In this document: positions 35,441 to 49,100 of the stretch, in pieces | Layout: every line of letters begins with the position of its first letter | How positions within the stretch are numbered: position 1 is the first letter of the stretch | Assembly: GCA_037576195.1 (NCBI GenBank) | Contig: CM075102.1 | Span: 26,656,745 to 26,720,744, forward strand | From: Phytoseiulus persimilis | Taxonomy: Eukaryota > Arthropoda > Arachnida > Mesostigmata > Phytoseiidae | Length of the DNA stretch: 64,000 nucleotides | Direction: 5' to 3' | Position numbers and translations under genes: made by a program | The notes under the pieces: model-generated | Seen by the model: the letters and a program-made list of their open reading frames with translations, nothing else | Databases searched by the model: none | Told to the model about the DNA's origin: nothing

Positions 35441-38400
35441 ATGGAATCGCGCAAGCGCGAGTGGAAGGAGAGGCGCTGCAGCGGCTGGCTGCCCAGAGGA
35501 GTCAAGGAAGACTCTGGAGGGTTCCTTCGATCGGAGCGTCTGATATTATTGCGTGCGCCATCGCGAAGAAACCCGTTGCTCTGCTGTCGAAGCGAACGAG
35601 GAACGAGCGTCCCACTCCATCCAGATCTTCCGGCAACTTTGACGGCAGTTCTTCGTTGAGTTCTCTCATTTGCTCGGCTTCGAGAGGTGTACTGGTGAAC
35701 ACTTCCGAACGTTCACTCGAGTGAGACTTTCTCAAGATGAAGAAAACTCCTAATGCGGTGCTGACCGCGATTCATCCCGATGCCCCGGATCCATTCCCGA
35801 CCTAATGTCGTCATTCCATTTGCAAATTAGCGCTGGCTTTTGAATGGGACCTGTCGTGTTTCCTCATTTCTTCGTTATTCCTCTGCTCGTTGCCGCCGAA
35901 GGCGTCAAACCGTCAGGGTTCCTCTCTGAGGGAATCTCCTACGTCCCACCGAGAGACTGAGGCTAGAGCCAAGCAAGAGCCTCTTTCGAATGCGTTGCTT
36001 CGAGGGCCCAATTCGTTCTGTGTTGATGATACCGAGCCTTGAGAGACACGTCATGTCTGTCGCCGGCGCAGCTGCAGCGGAACAGGCAGCGATTCCGCAG
36101 CTCACGTCACGTAGTAGTCACTCTAATCAGAGATAAGTCTAGATGGACTCGTAGATAGCTATCCTTGCAGCCAGCGTGCCGGACCAGTCGTCCGTTGGCA
36201 GGTCGTCCGGCTCACATCCAGCAGAGATAAAGCAACCCATGAGGAGTTGAGGATTCGTTGGTCGAACGCGTTCGCGGAAGTCTCTCCCTCTCTCAAAGCT
36301 CAAATCAGATAACCGGAAGTGGGAACCCGAAAGTAGCCGTTTTCTCTCCTTGCTATGCGCCGCTCAAACCTCCGCCTACGTTCTCCGATCCGGAGCGGTA
36401 ATCCCGCGCTAATTGTCTGTCTTTGAACACCGAATCCGCATGTTAGTCGGTTTCCGTAACAGTCGGGAGAAGGTCTCTCCCATGGAACACTTCCGGAAAC
36501 TCCCTCTAAGTTCAGTGCGCACTCTCAGGTGGGTGAAGTCGTGTAGCCACGTGATCTGCGTTGGGAAAGTGTCACAGCGACTCGAAACTTGCAAGTCATT
36601 CGCATCGCGTTTCGGCTTGCAGAACGGCTCCAGAGCGTCAGGGAGTGAGCTCGGTGCTCCAGAGTCATCTTTGCGGAATGAGCTCAAACCTACCGAGCGG
36701 GGAAGGATTCTCACAGCTCAAAGAGCGGCTTCGCTTGCTCATTCGAATGAGGGGCGGGAGGTGACGGTATCGATCCCGAGAATCCGTAGTTCCCATCGTC
36801 ACCGAGCGAATCCCGGACATTTTCAGCAGCGATGCAGTCGGAGCTTCGGTCCACGTTTTTGTTTTCACAGCCTTCCCTCCAATCTTCGGGCATCGCAACT
36901 CCATTTGGAGTTGTTCTAATGACCGCACTGGGAAATGGCGCCCACGGTCCTCGAGATCGATGGCGCAAACAACGGAAACGAATGAGCCGACTGAAAAACA
37001 CAAACAAACATAAAACCGAACAAACGGATGAGCGCACGTTTTTTGTGCCGTTAACGCCTCGAAATGCACGTGACCCGTTCAGATCTGGTTTTTCTTGGAG
37101 CAACTCTCGCTTCGGAACACGGAGGAGTCGTCCCAGGATGCTGCTTCTACTCCGGGCGTCATTATCGGTTTTTGCGAGGAGAAAGACGGCGGCAGGCGTT
37201 AGAGCACTTGAAGGACGTCAGGGCGCAAAAGCTGCGAGAGATGATTGGAGTTTTCAATTGTTTGGTGACGTTCGGAGGAGCTGGGGTTTCATCGGGTACG
37301 TATTGCGGGAATCGCGAGCTGCTGCTGGTTCCAGGCTCGTTGACCGTCGAACAAAGGAGCGATTCGAATAGATTGGCGGCGGGGACAGAGCAAACGCGGC
37401 CACCCAACGAAGGTCGCTCCGAGTGGATTACTCACAGTTGATATCCGACTCGGGCAACTACAGGTGGAGCGGCGAAACCTCGAACAGAAGGCGGCATCGA
37501 GGGAGGATAAATGCTGAGTGAAAGGAAACTGCCTCAAGGAGGGGCGATTTCGACCACGACCGCGGAGTGAGACGGTTCCGTGCAGTATCATGACAACGAT
37601 GGTGACGGGGAGGATGATGAGGAAGCCGGTTGAGAAGATTAATTGATGAGCGGTCGTCTTCATTACATTGAGGTCAGCCTTGTTCGCTCTGGCCCGTGTG
37701 GATCGCCTCAATCAAAAACGAGTATGACCTAGCAGATTTGTTCCGACAATTAGACATTGCTCGATCAATCGGAAGAGGAACCTGCGCCAACTCTGCGATA
37801 CATAATTTGCCGAAGTATTCCCAAACTACTGACTGTGCTTGGCTTCCGGAGCATATGTCCATCCAGGGAAACACAACCGGCTATTCGAATCACAACAGCG
37901 TGATTTGCTCCTAGAAAATAAACCGACCTCCCCGAGTGAAACACTGACGCCGAGTTTCCATCTCGCGATTCAAAGGATCCCAGCTTTCAGAGGAGATTGA
38001 ACAATTTTCGGAGTGGAAGTTCGTTGTCACAAAGCTGCAGCCATCCGGGGAAACGAATGACGAGAAAAAGCAGCAGGACCCTGGTTAGAACTGGCTCGCT
38101 CGGTCGTTCGCTCGCTTGAAACACTTGAAGCACGTCGACTGCACTTGCGTTTCTTTGAGGAGTTCATTTCAACTGTTCTTTAGTTGGCGAAAAAGCGGAG
38201 GCGAGAAGACGTCGTCGTCGTTTTATCTTTGGCAAGACACCCGATACTGAAGTTGGCCTTCCCCAGCAGAAGTTCCATTGAGACCGCTTAGGTTGCCAGT
38301 CACGTTGAGGACGGGGCAAGGAAGAGAAAGGGGACCTGGTGAAGCAGGAGGCCTGGTCAAAAGGGACGGCTATAGAGGGAGTGAGAGCGGATGAGAGAGG

Positions 38401-41400
38401 TGTTGGTGGGCGAGCAAGCGACCGAATTACGGGGTCCACCCACCAATATACGAAGCCTCGGCATGAGGTCCCGCAAGGGGATTTACGCGCAAGTCTTGGA
38501 ATACTTCGAAAGTTGGTGCACAGATTATTGAAATCGCGTCGCCTCCGTCTCGGCCGATTTTGGGTTGCGTTCCGGCCTTCTTTCCCGCCGAGTCCCCGCT
38601 CCACGACTTGCGACGGTGTCACCGTTTCTCACAACCACCAACAGAGCCGCCCGTGTCGACTCTGCCGGGACATCTTCCCGTCGATTTAACCAATTCGTCG
38701 GCGCCCTCGTTCTTTCACCGCCGCTGATGACGACGACAGAGGAGAAGGAACAGAAGGAAGACGATGACGACGAGCTGGCATGGAGAGTAGAGGCAATAAA
38801 AAACCACATTTGAGCAAAAGCGAACAGGAGCTACAGCAAATGTGCGAACTGACATACCGGGGTGCCTGTCTAGCTCGGGATAGAAGCACAAGGCGACCAA
38901 GGACAGCGTAGAGGAGCTACCCAGGTCACGGTAAACCGGAATTCTCAGCCGTACCTCTAGCCGTTCTCTCACGAGCTGTTTATCGATGTTCAGACGGATT
39001 TCTGGTCGGAGAGCCGATACCTTGATCGATTGATTAGTTAACTTGGAGAAATTCCAGACGTTCGGAGAAAATGGTTCGTAGAGAGACACTGGAGCCTTGC
39101 CTTGGAATCCGATTCGGAACTGAGATCCATGAAAGCTCCGGGGTCGAGTCTGACAGAGGTCGGAGCCTGGCCGGGAGTAGTTTCCCACGAAGGACAAGAA
39201 AGACCTTTTGGCTCACTCAAAGCCGAAACCATCTCTCTTGTCGGACGTCCCGAAGTCCCTGAGCAATCTGCCATCCTTGAGCATCCGTTTGAAACAAAAT
39301 CGTTGAGAAATGTAGACGGACCAGCGTCGACAGCGCGACGCCCGGCTCTGGTGAGTTGGAGCTTGAAAGTCCCCAGATTCTCGTGGACTATTCTTAGACA
39401 TTCTAGCTGCAGATATGTTTTCCATTCTCAGTGCGGCTCATGTCATATTAACTGCATAGGTGAACCCCTTTCCGAAAGGGGGTTTCTTTCGGGGAGGGGG
39501 GAGAGAGCGTGGCCAGGGAGTTGTGGTCAGAGTGGTCATCTCGGGCAGCGGGGAAATGCTCCCATTGGAAAATACCTCAGCCGAAGGTTTTTGTGCCCGG
39601 GTGGGGAGCGGAAGGAATAGACTATTGGGAGACGGAGCAGATGGGCCACTCCCGACCGCAGAGGAATGCATGTTCCCTTCTTCAGAGAAATAGCGAAGAT
39701 TTTTCCCATTGCCTGGCTTTCCGAGTCATTAAACAGCTGTATCGTCATAAGGGGTCAACGCTTCACCCTGGAAATTCCAGCCTGAAACAACTCTCTCAAG
39801 ACCTCATTCTCGTCTCATATCTGCGAGTCCCCTCCCACCCCACTCCCTGACCCGAGTTTTCTCGTGGTACCGAGCTGATCGTGCTCTGTCTTTGAATATC
39901 CGATGAGAACCGTGAAATTCTCCTATCTGATGACCTACAGCCGGAACAGTGCAAGCATTGCGGGCCAAACCACTGTACTTCACGAGAACTCTCGACCTCC
40001 CCCACGCCAGATGAAAATTAGCCGCTGAAAGTGTTCAGGAAAAGAAGGATTGCCATTCGGTAAGAGTCGCAATGAAGGAAAAAGGAGAACCCGTCCGAGT
40101 TGCAAACAGGCCCGCTCGGCGGACGTGAGCTGAGTAATTCTGGAGGGAGGAAGGCAATATTTAATTTACTCGACTCTGCTTCTGTCTGGGAAAAACGAAC
40201 GCTGACCGGTTGTCCGTCCGTCGGTCGACTGGCGCGGCGTGTCAATCCGCTGGTCTGGTCGCCACGGTGAAGTGCACGATTCGAGCCACGGATGGAAAGT
40301 GAGCAGAAAGCCGACCGAGCTCATGGCAGATCGCAAAACACGGAGACAATTGGGCTCGTTGAGGATCGAAACGAGGGGTTCCTTCTCTCTTTTCTCGATT
40401 CGCATTCCAGCGAAAACTGCGTGAATCGTATCCAACTGCTAGATGAGTCCATAGAGGAACCTCGTCGATACGCGACTTCTTATCTATGTATATCTCCCTC
40501 CAGTTATCAGTTGTGCTGTCTGCCAGTGAGTGCGAGTGCCGAACAGAGACGACAAAGCAATTCCCAAAATGACCAGAGTCGTTCTACTGGTTAGTGGTGT
40601 GACAATTGCCGTGTCAGCACTGTGTGGCGAGTTCGCCTTGGGACGGACCAAGCGACGGGCACGGAGGCAGGCACGCCCGCCAGCACGCGGGCTTGTGAGC
40701 GAGCAAATCCACGAAAATACGGACGGACCGACGGACAACCGGCGAATGAACGTTACGGAGAGAAGAGTGCTTCGGTCAAGTATGCTGCCGTCGCTAGTTG
40801 TGCTCGTTGTAGCAACTCCACTGTTATAAAGGCCAAATAGGGCTCAAACATTATTACTCGCTTGACGCTGAGTCTTATTATGGCAGAAGCGGCGGCATCA
40901 ACGAAGTCTCTCAGGCTGCTGATTCCTCGGCCGTCGCTTGCCGTTGTTATATTCAGTGCGTCGTATGCAACCCGGATTAGCATAGAGCTCTAGCGATGAT
41001 CCAACATCACACGGTCCACATCCAAAACGGGCACCTCGACCCGGCTCCGCCGCGTCTGATATCTCCGTCCTCGTAGGGCTCTCTCTCCTCCATCCTCATC
41101 CTCTCCGCGATCATGCGTCGAGCAAATTAACTCCGCAATGTTCTGCTTGATCTCTATTTCCTATTTCTTCACAAACTCCGAGACAGTGAAGTCGGGTTTT
41201 GGACCGAAGCCCACAAACCTCCGCTCAGTAAAACACTCTCGCAGCATACCGGTATGTTTCCAACACCGACAGACGTGCTGTAACTGTGTTGTTTGTCGTT
41301 GTTCGCAGATCGCATTCGTTCCTGGCCATGACTCTATGGTTCGCAACCCGCGCGGTTCGTCTGTGTGCCACGAGCCGGAGTTCGCAGTCCACCGGAGTTG

Positions 41401-43216
41401 TAGCCGTGCTACTGCGGGGCGACTGGAGGACGGCGGAATTTTAATATGTTTTTCGTATTTTGAGAATATCAAGTGAAAAATATGCGTCAGACGCGGCCAT
41501 GTCTTCTGCTCGTTCGTCGGTGGGTTCGTTCATTCGTTCCATGGGCTCGCGCGTGCGTTTCATGCGCAATAGGAAAAACTTCAAAAAAAAACCGGAACAG
41601 TGACGAGGCCCCCGATTGAGGTCGGCTCGCCGGAGAACAACGCACAAACGTATCGAGTACACTCAGGTCTGTATCACGCGCAATACGTTCTGAGAACTCG
41701 CAGCTCCTGGTTGTAAAATGAGCGAGCGACCCTGAGTCGCTGCGGCGAGAGAGAAAGAGAGGGGGAGGGTTCGTCACCATCTCTCGCATCAAGTAACAAA
41801 TATACTCAATTCGTAAGCTTGACAACTCGGAGATCGCGGCAGTCGTGGTCGACGTGCTGGCGGCAGCGACGACGATCGCTCAGAGCCGAAAGTTTTTGCA
41901 TTGTGGGAACGCAGGTTGTAGGAGGGAGAATTCGGATGGGGAGTAAGGTATGGAGGGAGGGAGGAAGGTAGACATCAAAGTGGCTCGTCACGTCTCGACC
42001 TGTCGTTCATATTTCACGATTCGCACCATGAGCACCTTGCTGAGTTGAGATGCTAGATTTAATTTAGGGCACCTCAGCTTCCACTGGAGCTGCTGCTTCT
42101 GAAAGTGAGGACTTGGCCAGCTCTGCCGTCAGGCCTCCCTCCCATTCTTGGTCCGACATTCGTCCCTTCCGGTGTAGTCGTCATCACCGATGTATGTAGT
42201 CGTCGCGAAGACTGTCAATGAAGCGGATCGGACCGACTCGGATTTTCGAAAGAAAATTCGCTGCTTGTCTTTCTTAGCCTCGGGCGTCGGAGATTTACGC
42301 GGTCTACACAAAAATGACAGCGGAATTGGAAAAAAAAAATACTCGACGAGGGAGCCGACACGTTTTCTTCTGCTTCGAGTTCCTTGTGAGATGATCAGGC
42401 CAACTTCCTCGTTGGCCCGAAGAAGAACCGAAAATACTCGAACTCCAAAAGAGGCACTCCGAGAGCTTGTTAGAAGATGGAAAGCAGCGACAACGTCGTC
42501 GTCAACGTCTGGAGGCTCAAAGTCGACGGTTCCGCGTTTAATAAACATTTGCTTCTGCGGAGATGTTCCCGAATTTTCTTCACGTATCAACTTCCCCCAA
42601 CACGACACGGTACAGCGTCCGCGCGACACAGCCACCCATCTTGAATCATGCTTGCTGGAACCCCAGCAGGAAGACGTCGTTCCGTTCCTGTGTCTCCCCC
42701 GCCTCTCATGCGATGACGACGACAGCGACGGCTCAACTCTCGAACTCTCACCTTTTTCCCTCAAATGATCCTACGTGAACGAAATTCATAAACCGATCAT
42801 TGGAAAATGTAGATAGGATGCACATGCGAGGACATAGGAGTTCCCTGCACAAGTTACAGGAGCCGGATGTCAGCGATGCATCATGTGGAGTCAGGAAGCC
42901 CGACTTCCTCTCGACTACGAAATCGAGGTTCGTTCGAGCTCCGGAGCTCTGCGGAGGATCCCGTCGCCGCGAGGACTCCCATCAGAAGAGCACGCTCATC
43001 CCTGGCGGCAGATACTGGAGATCTCACGAAGAGTCACAGTTGATGTTTCCCGTCTGTATGCGCTGGCCATGCTCGGCTTGTGATGTGTGGCTCACTGGCG
43101 GTGGCCTTTTCCGCCGTCCGTCCGACCGCTGGAAGAACTAGTGCCGCTGGTTGTGGAGGAGACGACGACGACGCAATTGTCCCGCAGACCCTCGGAGCCC
43201 ATTGCCGTTATATTCA

Positions 43217-43321
43217 GCCGGGCGGCAAGCAAGCAGGCTGACTGGCAGGCGTTACCACGATCTGTTACCTTGCAGTTGTTGGGATGAACATCCTGCTGGT
43301 CCGCCTGCTGCCATGCCCGGC
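43217..43321 (+). ncRNA. Long imperfect hairpin, microRNA-precursor-like
   Basis: Nested complementary blocks lie in register: GCCGGGC (43217-43223) with GCCCGGC (43315-43321), GGC (43224-43226) with GCC (43310-43312), AGCAGGC (43232-43238) with GCCTGCT (43303-43309), and GACTGGCAGG (43240-43249) with CCTGCTGGTC (43292-43301, two G-T wobbles). That is about 27 pairs with small bulges and a 42-base terminal loop, 105 nt in all. The architecture fits an animal pri-miRNA stem. No known mature sequence is recognised, and the transcribed strand is unknown. Confidence 0.35.
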
Positions 43322-45589
43322 ATGGAGTCTCTGGGGAGCTCAAACTTATTGTGTCCTCTTCTCCTAAACTTCTCCTTTGGGAGGTGGTTGGGTTGATTTG
43401 TAATGGCGAAACGCCACTTCACCCGACAGGGCCAACTACGCGGTGGGCAATTGCGGATGCTTGTCTAATCCGTTACAGTATAATCGAACAGCGCTCCGGA
43501 TGTGTGTCCTATCGCCACTTTTGACAGTTCGACCCCTCGCCGTGAGCCGTGAGGCTCTTGAACGCTTTGCGACAAGTCCCCACAATGGTTTCCTGCTTGC
43601 GCGGAACGCCGTGGAAGTTCAGGTTGCGAAAAATAATTGTCTGCCACGATTCCAAGATCGACAATGCAAAATCCGAGATGTTTCCCGGGGAGAGCATCGC
43701 GGAACCGAGTTCCGAGGAATCCAGACACCGTACCGTCGCCGCCCGACGCGGAAACTGATCGGATTGAACCGGAATCGGTGGAGAATTTTCACTTGAGCAG
43801 TTTCCGTGAACAGGAACCTTACTCATGTCGTCAAGGACTTCCTTCTCCGTGCAAGAATCGCATCATTACGTTGGAAATGGAGCCCCTGGGCGCTTAGTCG
43901 TCGCTCTCGCTATTGTTGACGTCGTTTCATCGCACCGTCAGGCCAGCCCGCGGGTTCCGCGAATTCTCAGTAGAGCCATGCATTCAATACGACCAGCTGC
44001 AGAGTCCTCTGCGTCCTCAAATGGCAAATCGTTTCGACGACCCGAGGGAACAAAAAATAGCCTGTTGCGGCCACTGAGACTATTGCTATGAGCTGGATCG
44101 CCAGCGCACTCATTCAACGGATAAAGCACGTCCAGCGGACAGAGGAACAAACGGCTGTCCTTGTCGAGAGGACGAACGTCCTCGGCCGCAGCGGTCCTCG
44201 ATTCAGATGGGGGTAGGCCGACGCGTCCTGCTCAGGCTGCCTTTGTACTGACGCTGGAGTCGGAGGCCGCGTCAAGATCATCGCGACTTCAACGTAGGGC
44301 CTGAGAGTCAGAGCGTCAGATCTCGTCGCCGATTTCATCAAAGCTTTGGGTGGTCTGCGGTGCGCCTCTCCCATTCAAGGAAGGCCTCAATCGGGGCCCG
44401 TTTTGTCAGATCCGTATCTCCGCGCTCTCCGGAGAATGTGGACTCCGACTCAGCCGTCAACAGCGGGGTGAGGCACGTGAATATTTCCGAGGCGACAAAT
44501 TCAAAATCGAAAAATCATTACAACGCAAAAGCGAAATTCCGTCGGGCCAAAGTCTTCCATCGACGACGGGCGCGTGCGAGGCTGACTTCGCGAGACGGAG
44601 GAAGTAGTCAATCCTACGTCGTCCCTGACTATCCAACACGCTGAGAGAAGGGATTGTGGAAGAGATGGGGGAGTATGGAGGAGGAAGCGGTAGCCGCTCC
44701 TTGGCGGAAGTTCGATTGATCCAGGATTTGATTTTTCTCTCGAACAGGGGAACGTGGCAGGGTGAGACAGGAGTGTCCGGTACCAAGTCTTCGGGTTGGG
44801 ATTCCTTGGGCGAGAGTTGGAAAATATTTTTGTGGTTTGAGACAGCGGGATTGTCCCGATATAATTCGGCCGACCGAGCTTGTTTTCCGCCTGCTAAATA
44901 ATGGACCTCAATCTGAGAATAGTGAATCACCTGTTTCGGGCATTTTATATCAGCCGCGAAAGGCACTTAACACAGGACAGCGGACCGGCCCGCACGGTAT
45001 GCGATCGGCTGCAGCGAACTTCCCCGGTTGGAGCTCCGCGTTCTATGGATTTGAACTGAGTCAACTTCAGTCTAGTTCAACGCCCATTTTCGGAGCCGCT
45101 GATCTTCTACTTCACGAACTTCTCGACTGGATGAGCGAAGATGTCATGTTGTTTTAACCATGTCCCGCACTTAGTGAGAGTGTATAGGTACATCGTTTTG
45201 CCGAGAACAGCCGATGGGTGTAAACAGATCCCCGAGATGGATGCATACAAACTTCGCGAGACCCTGTGTGACAGTTAGACGACGGTGTCCGCGGACGATG
45301 ATTTGTAGTGGTAAAACTCTTTCCTAGCACGGAAGAGTTTCGGCCAACAAACAGATTGGCCGCCAATAAGCGCGAGTAACTCGGTGCTCACAAAAAATCT
45401 CGAACTCTGCTGTTTTTTTCCCTCCTGCGTGGACGGCCCACTGACAGACAGACAGCGAAGGAATCTTCATTGCAACGACAACCTGTCACCACATCTGGCG
45501 GCTCCTTAATAGAGCCGGAGAAGCACATCGACACTCTTTGATAGAAGACAAAAAATAAAGAACGAGACATCGCTCTGACCCATAAGGAG

Positions 45590-46154
45590 ATGTTTCTCTC
45601 AGTGGAAAGCTCCTGGAGTAAGTCCGACACCATCCGCGAGCTCTGACTGAACTCAACGTTTGTTTCCAGATCGGGTTCTGGTAACCTATCTCTTTGTGAT
45701 CCTCGTCCTATGTGCCGGAACCGGGACAGGCAATTCTTCAGAAGCCGATGAGTTCACCATCTCTCCGAAGCCGATTTCTCCTTCAGTCCAAATCGGGCGC
45801 GAAGCGTATCTTCATTGCGGTGTTTCAGAAAACACCTCAGTGAAGATATACTGGACCAAGGATGGAGAGCGGATCCAGGATTCTGTTCGAAGACGGATGG
45901 AAGGGTGAGTTTGGACGCGCTATCCCCATGTTTCCCCAGGGGCGGCTCCTCCTCTTCACATATGCCCGCATTCGGCAGCGGGAACGGTTCATTCCTCCCG
46001 CTCGATATTTGAGCCCTTATCGGTATTCACAGGTCAAACCTCCGCATCGTTCGAGTGGATCCTGAACTCGATGCTGGTGAATTCCAGTGTGTCGCCACGA
46101 ACACAAGCTCGGGTTTCACCTTGTCCTCCGACTCGGTAATGATCAACATGCTGT
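45590..46154 (+). CDS. PTK7: PTK7/off-track receptor, exons 1-3: signal peptide and Ig domain 1
   Basis: Exons 45590-45617, 45670-45904 and 46033-46154 join in phases 1 and 2. ATG 45590 is chosen because its nine codons end at a strong donor (GA|GTAAGT) in phase 1, exactly what exon 2 requires across a 52-nt intron, and because the join creates a complete signal peptide (MFLSVESSWN followed by RVLVTYLFVILVLCAG). The first Ig domain follows: Cys in AYLHCGVS, Trp in IYWTKDGERIQD, and the DAGEFQCVA core. It closely parallels vertebrate PTK7 Ig1, including the YWxxDGxxxQDxxRR pattern and the position of the phase-2 intron within the domain. PTK7 is a single-pass Wnt/planar-polarity co-receptor with an inactive kinase domain; that part lies beyond this window. 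The protein continues at 60882. Confidence 0.88.
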
Positions 46155-49100
46155 GTGAGTAGCCGTTCTTACATTCCATGATTATCTGCTTTAGGTCCCT
46201 TGATAGAGTTTGAACGCGTCGACGCTCCTGGCCGGGAAGGGTTCAGATATTCAGGATGATTCGTTTCGGGACGCGAAGACCTCTCCGATGGAGCAAAAGT
46301 AGCGATCTTCGAGCTCGGGAAGGCGCACCGTCGGGGAAAAGTGCGAGTCGGAGCGTCCTTGCAGATCTGAATATCGAGAAGAGAAAGAAGCATGCAGACA
46401 CCCGAAGATGACCACACTCGAGTTCTCGAGCCGGGTCCCATAATTCCTGAGCGATCTTCTTCGGAACTGCTTACCATATCCACCTCCGTTCGCACTGATA
46501 GTACAGTCCAAGCCCTCCCACACGTGTCACATCTGCTGGCGATGGTTATCAAGATTCCCTCTGCGAAGGATTTACTTCACATTATAGTCATGTTTATCTC
46601 GGCTTATCGGATGACATTATACGTCTTTACGAGCAGGGGTGTCCGATTGGTTTCGCCCGTGATATCAAAGCGGGAGATAGAAATACACAGAAGCGAGGGC
46701 GAAAGAAACTCGCATAAACTCCTCCTCGCTCTTGGTTCCGGGGAATCGAGTACGAGGAGGACCACGTCCCGCCGTGTCGATCCTATTAAGTGCCGCACTC
46801 ACTCAACTCATTTTCGCTCTTGCACACGGCATCGCTTCAGCGGCGATGACGACTTTTGTTGAGTGTCGTTTCACACTCCACAAAAAGTGCTCTTGTCCTC
46901 TTTTTTTCGCTAGCCATTGTTGCCGCAGATACACGCGGGAGGATGATTTATTGGGGAGGTTTTCATTAAGAGAGGTACGAATAAGAATTTCTCCGCAGGG
47001 CCGTCCGGCCCGGCTTCCAGAGAGTTTTCGAGTTACGCATTTTGCTCAGGAGGCCCCTGGTCTTGGGGCTGGCGGTCGTTGTGTTCGGTCGCTCCCGGCA
47101 GCACCTCGGTGGCCGTCGGCTCGTTTCCCTCGTTGTCGTTGCTTCGTCTCCGTCGTCGTCGGCGGCGCCGTAGCGACGTCTCAAACTGGAAGTTTTGTCT
47201 TTGTCGTCTGGTCTCGCTCCCTTTCTCTTCTTCAGGACCAACTTCCTGGGCTTATCCTGAGCGCAGTTCCCACAGACACGTACCGGGTCGCGTGCAACGA
47301 ATACCAGACGAGTCATTTCCATAGCGCAGGGAAGCTTCAGACGACATTTCGGCCACTGTTAGCTTAGGAGAGGGGACGGAGGAAGCGCATCGTCCAAATA
47401 GAATCGTCCGAAACAGCATTTTTAAATTATAAAGACCCGCTGGCTCGCCTCTACTCCCGACAAACTACTTCCATCCAGCCGTGAAACCTTAGGTCTCGGG
47501 GACGGGCTTCGAAACCACTCCTCCCACGCCGATGCTCTCCGGAGGGCGAACAAGAGAACGCGGAGAACGAATCAAATCTTACGCTGCGTTCATAAATGAT
47601 CATCGATATCCTGAGTGAATCAGCCTCGTTGTTCTCCTGATTCTTCCCTCTAGTCTCGTCTTCTTTCCCCTCGTAGAAACCGTCCGACCGTTGGCCTGTC
47701 GACTCGTTTCCTCGTCTGGGTAGCGGAGTGCGGTTCCGGTCTTGAGATTGAAGCTCCGACGTTTCCTGTGTGGCTGAAGGAGAAAAAACTCGAATCAAAC
47801 GTTCTTCAGGACACAACTGATCGACGAGTCAACGAACCGGAACAACAAAAACAAGAAAATTTTCAGGAGGTATACGGGAGGGCGGACGATTAATTGAGGA
47901 GTGAACGACAGAGTTCCGCCAGGATCGAATCGACCCGATTGAGCGTCTGAGGAACATATGGAAGATGATTACGGTTCGTTTCCTGAGCATCCCTGGTTTC
48001 GTATCTCGGCACGCACGCAAGTCAGCCTGCAGCCGGGCGTCGCTGTAAGCTATCCGAAATCGATGTCTTTAATCTAGGTTCGATCAGATCAGCTGCTGCT
48101 ACCACTACTACTACATCCAGTGCCGGCTGCGGTACTCGGACTCGCCGGCTCAGAAACGTACCCCACCACCCCACCTCACACTGGTCCTAGGGTGAAGCTT
48201 TCATTCCCTTCGGACACTGCGGAAGCCTGTGGGCGTGGTCTGCGGTCGTTCCATCGCAACAAAAAGACCTGTGCGATGGCTAAATCACCTCTCAGTGTTT
48301 TCTGTTCGGAATCGCCGTGAAGTATAAGGAATTCCCCTCTTCGCCTCACCATCGAGGAGCTGACCATGGCGGAGACGCTTCCATTCAAAGTTGAGCGATC
48401 CTGCGAGCACGGGAGTCCTACGAACTGATGATGTGGGCGCATTGTCCGGGAACTTCATCATCTTCCAGCAGCCCCCTCGCCGAGACGAGAGTGCATTCCT
48501 TCCATTATGGCTTTTATCGTATTATTCAAGGTCGAGCTGTTTCGGTCGACTTTTGTGCTATTTGGTGATCCGAGAGCGCAACGTTCACCCGGATGCACTC
48601 TCTTCATTATCCTGTTGACAGAGTTTCGAGTGCTCGATGTCTTGTTGTTCGACCCTTGTTCGTTGGGCCGATCGCGGGGTGTTCGTTCGGAGACAGTTCT
48701 CCAATTTTTCGTTCTCGTCAAGGGTTCCTCTGATCCGACTGTTTCATTCTTCTTCCTCCTCTTCATCTCCTTCGGTATCGGGGATGACATTGAGTAGGGA
48801 ATGACAACTTCATTAAAAACTCAGGACAGTAATTAGCTTGAGGGTTGTTTCCCGACCGACCCGCTCAACTGGTCCGTTGCTCTTTTTTGAGCTTGCCCTC
48901 CTGAACGCAGATATCCGAGCGGGCGTCTAATCCCGGATCTGGGGTCGAGTAGCAGAGCGACAGACAGACTGATGGCGTCCCCCTCGCGCTCTCCACTTCT
49001 CCGTCACAGCGAAGGCGCTATAATTTGGAGTTGTCTTGATGATTGGTGACGCAATGTATCTATTCGATCTGGAGGGAATCCATTCCTGTGCGGACGTTCG

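Larger units (their letters stand above)
25953..45589. other. 19.6 kb without a recognised protein-coding gene
   Basis: No protein family is recognised on either strand. Several 200-290-codon frames exist (for example minus 27538-28410, minus 28730-29491 overlapping plus 28889-29620, and minus 42129-42764 overlapping plus 42190-42768), but each is matched by an equally long antisense frame or is low in information, so none is called. The stretch contains two long imperfect hairpins (27383-27444 and 43217-43321), several smaller perfect inverted repeats, a tRNA-like remnant near 32334-32391, a GA tract at 27686-27701 and a C run at 27039-27048. The part next to 45590 must include the PTK7 promoter and 5' UTR. 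Confidence 0.45.

Noticed and set aside
39056..39352. Candidate exon between an acceptor (GAAATTCCAG) and a strong donor (CTG|GTGAGT)
   Set aside because: The splice signals look good, but the translation matches nothing and no neighbouring exon joins in phase; too weak to annotate.
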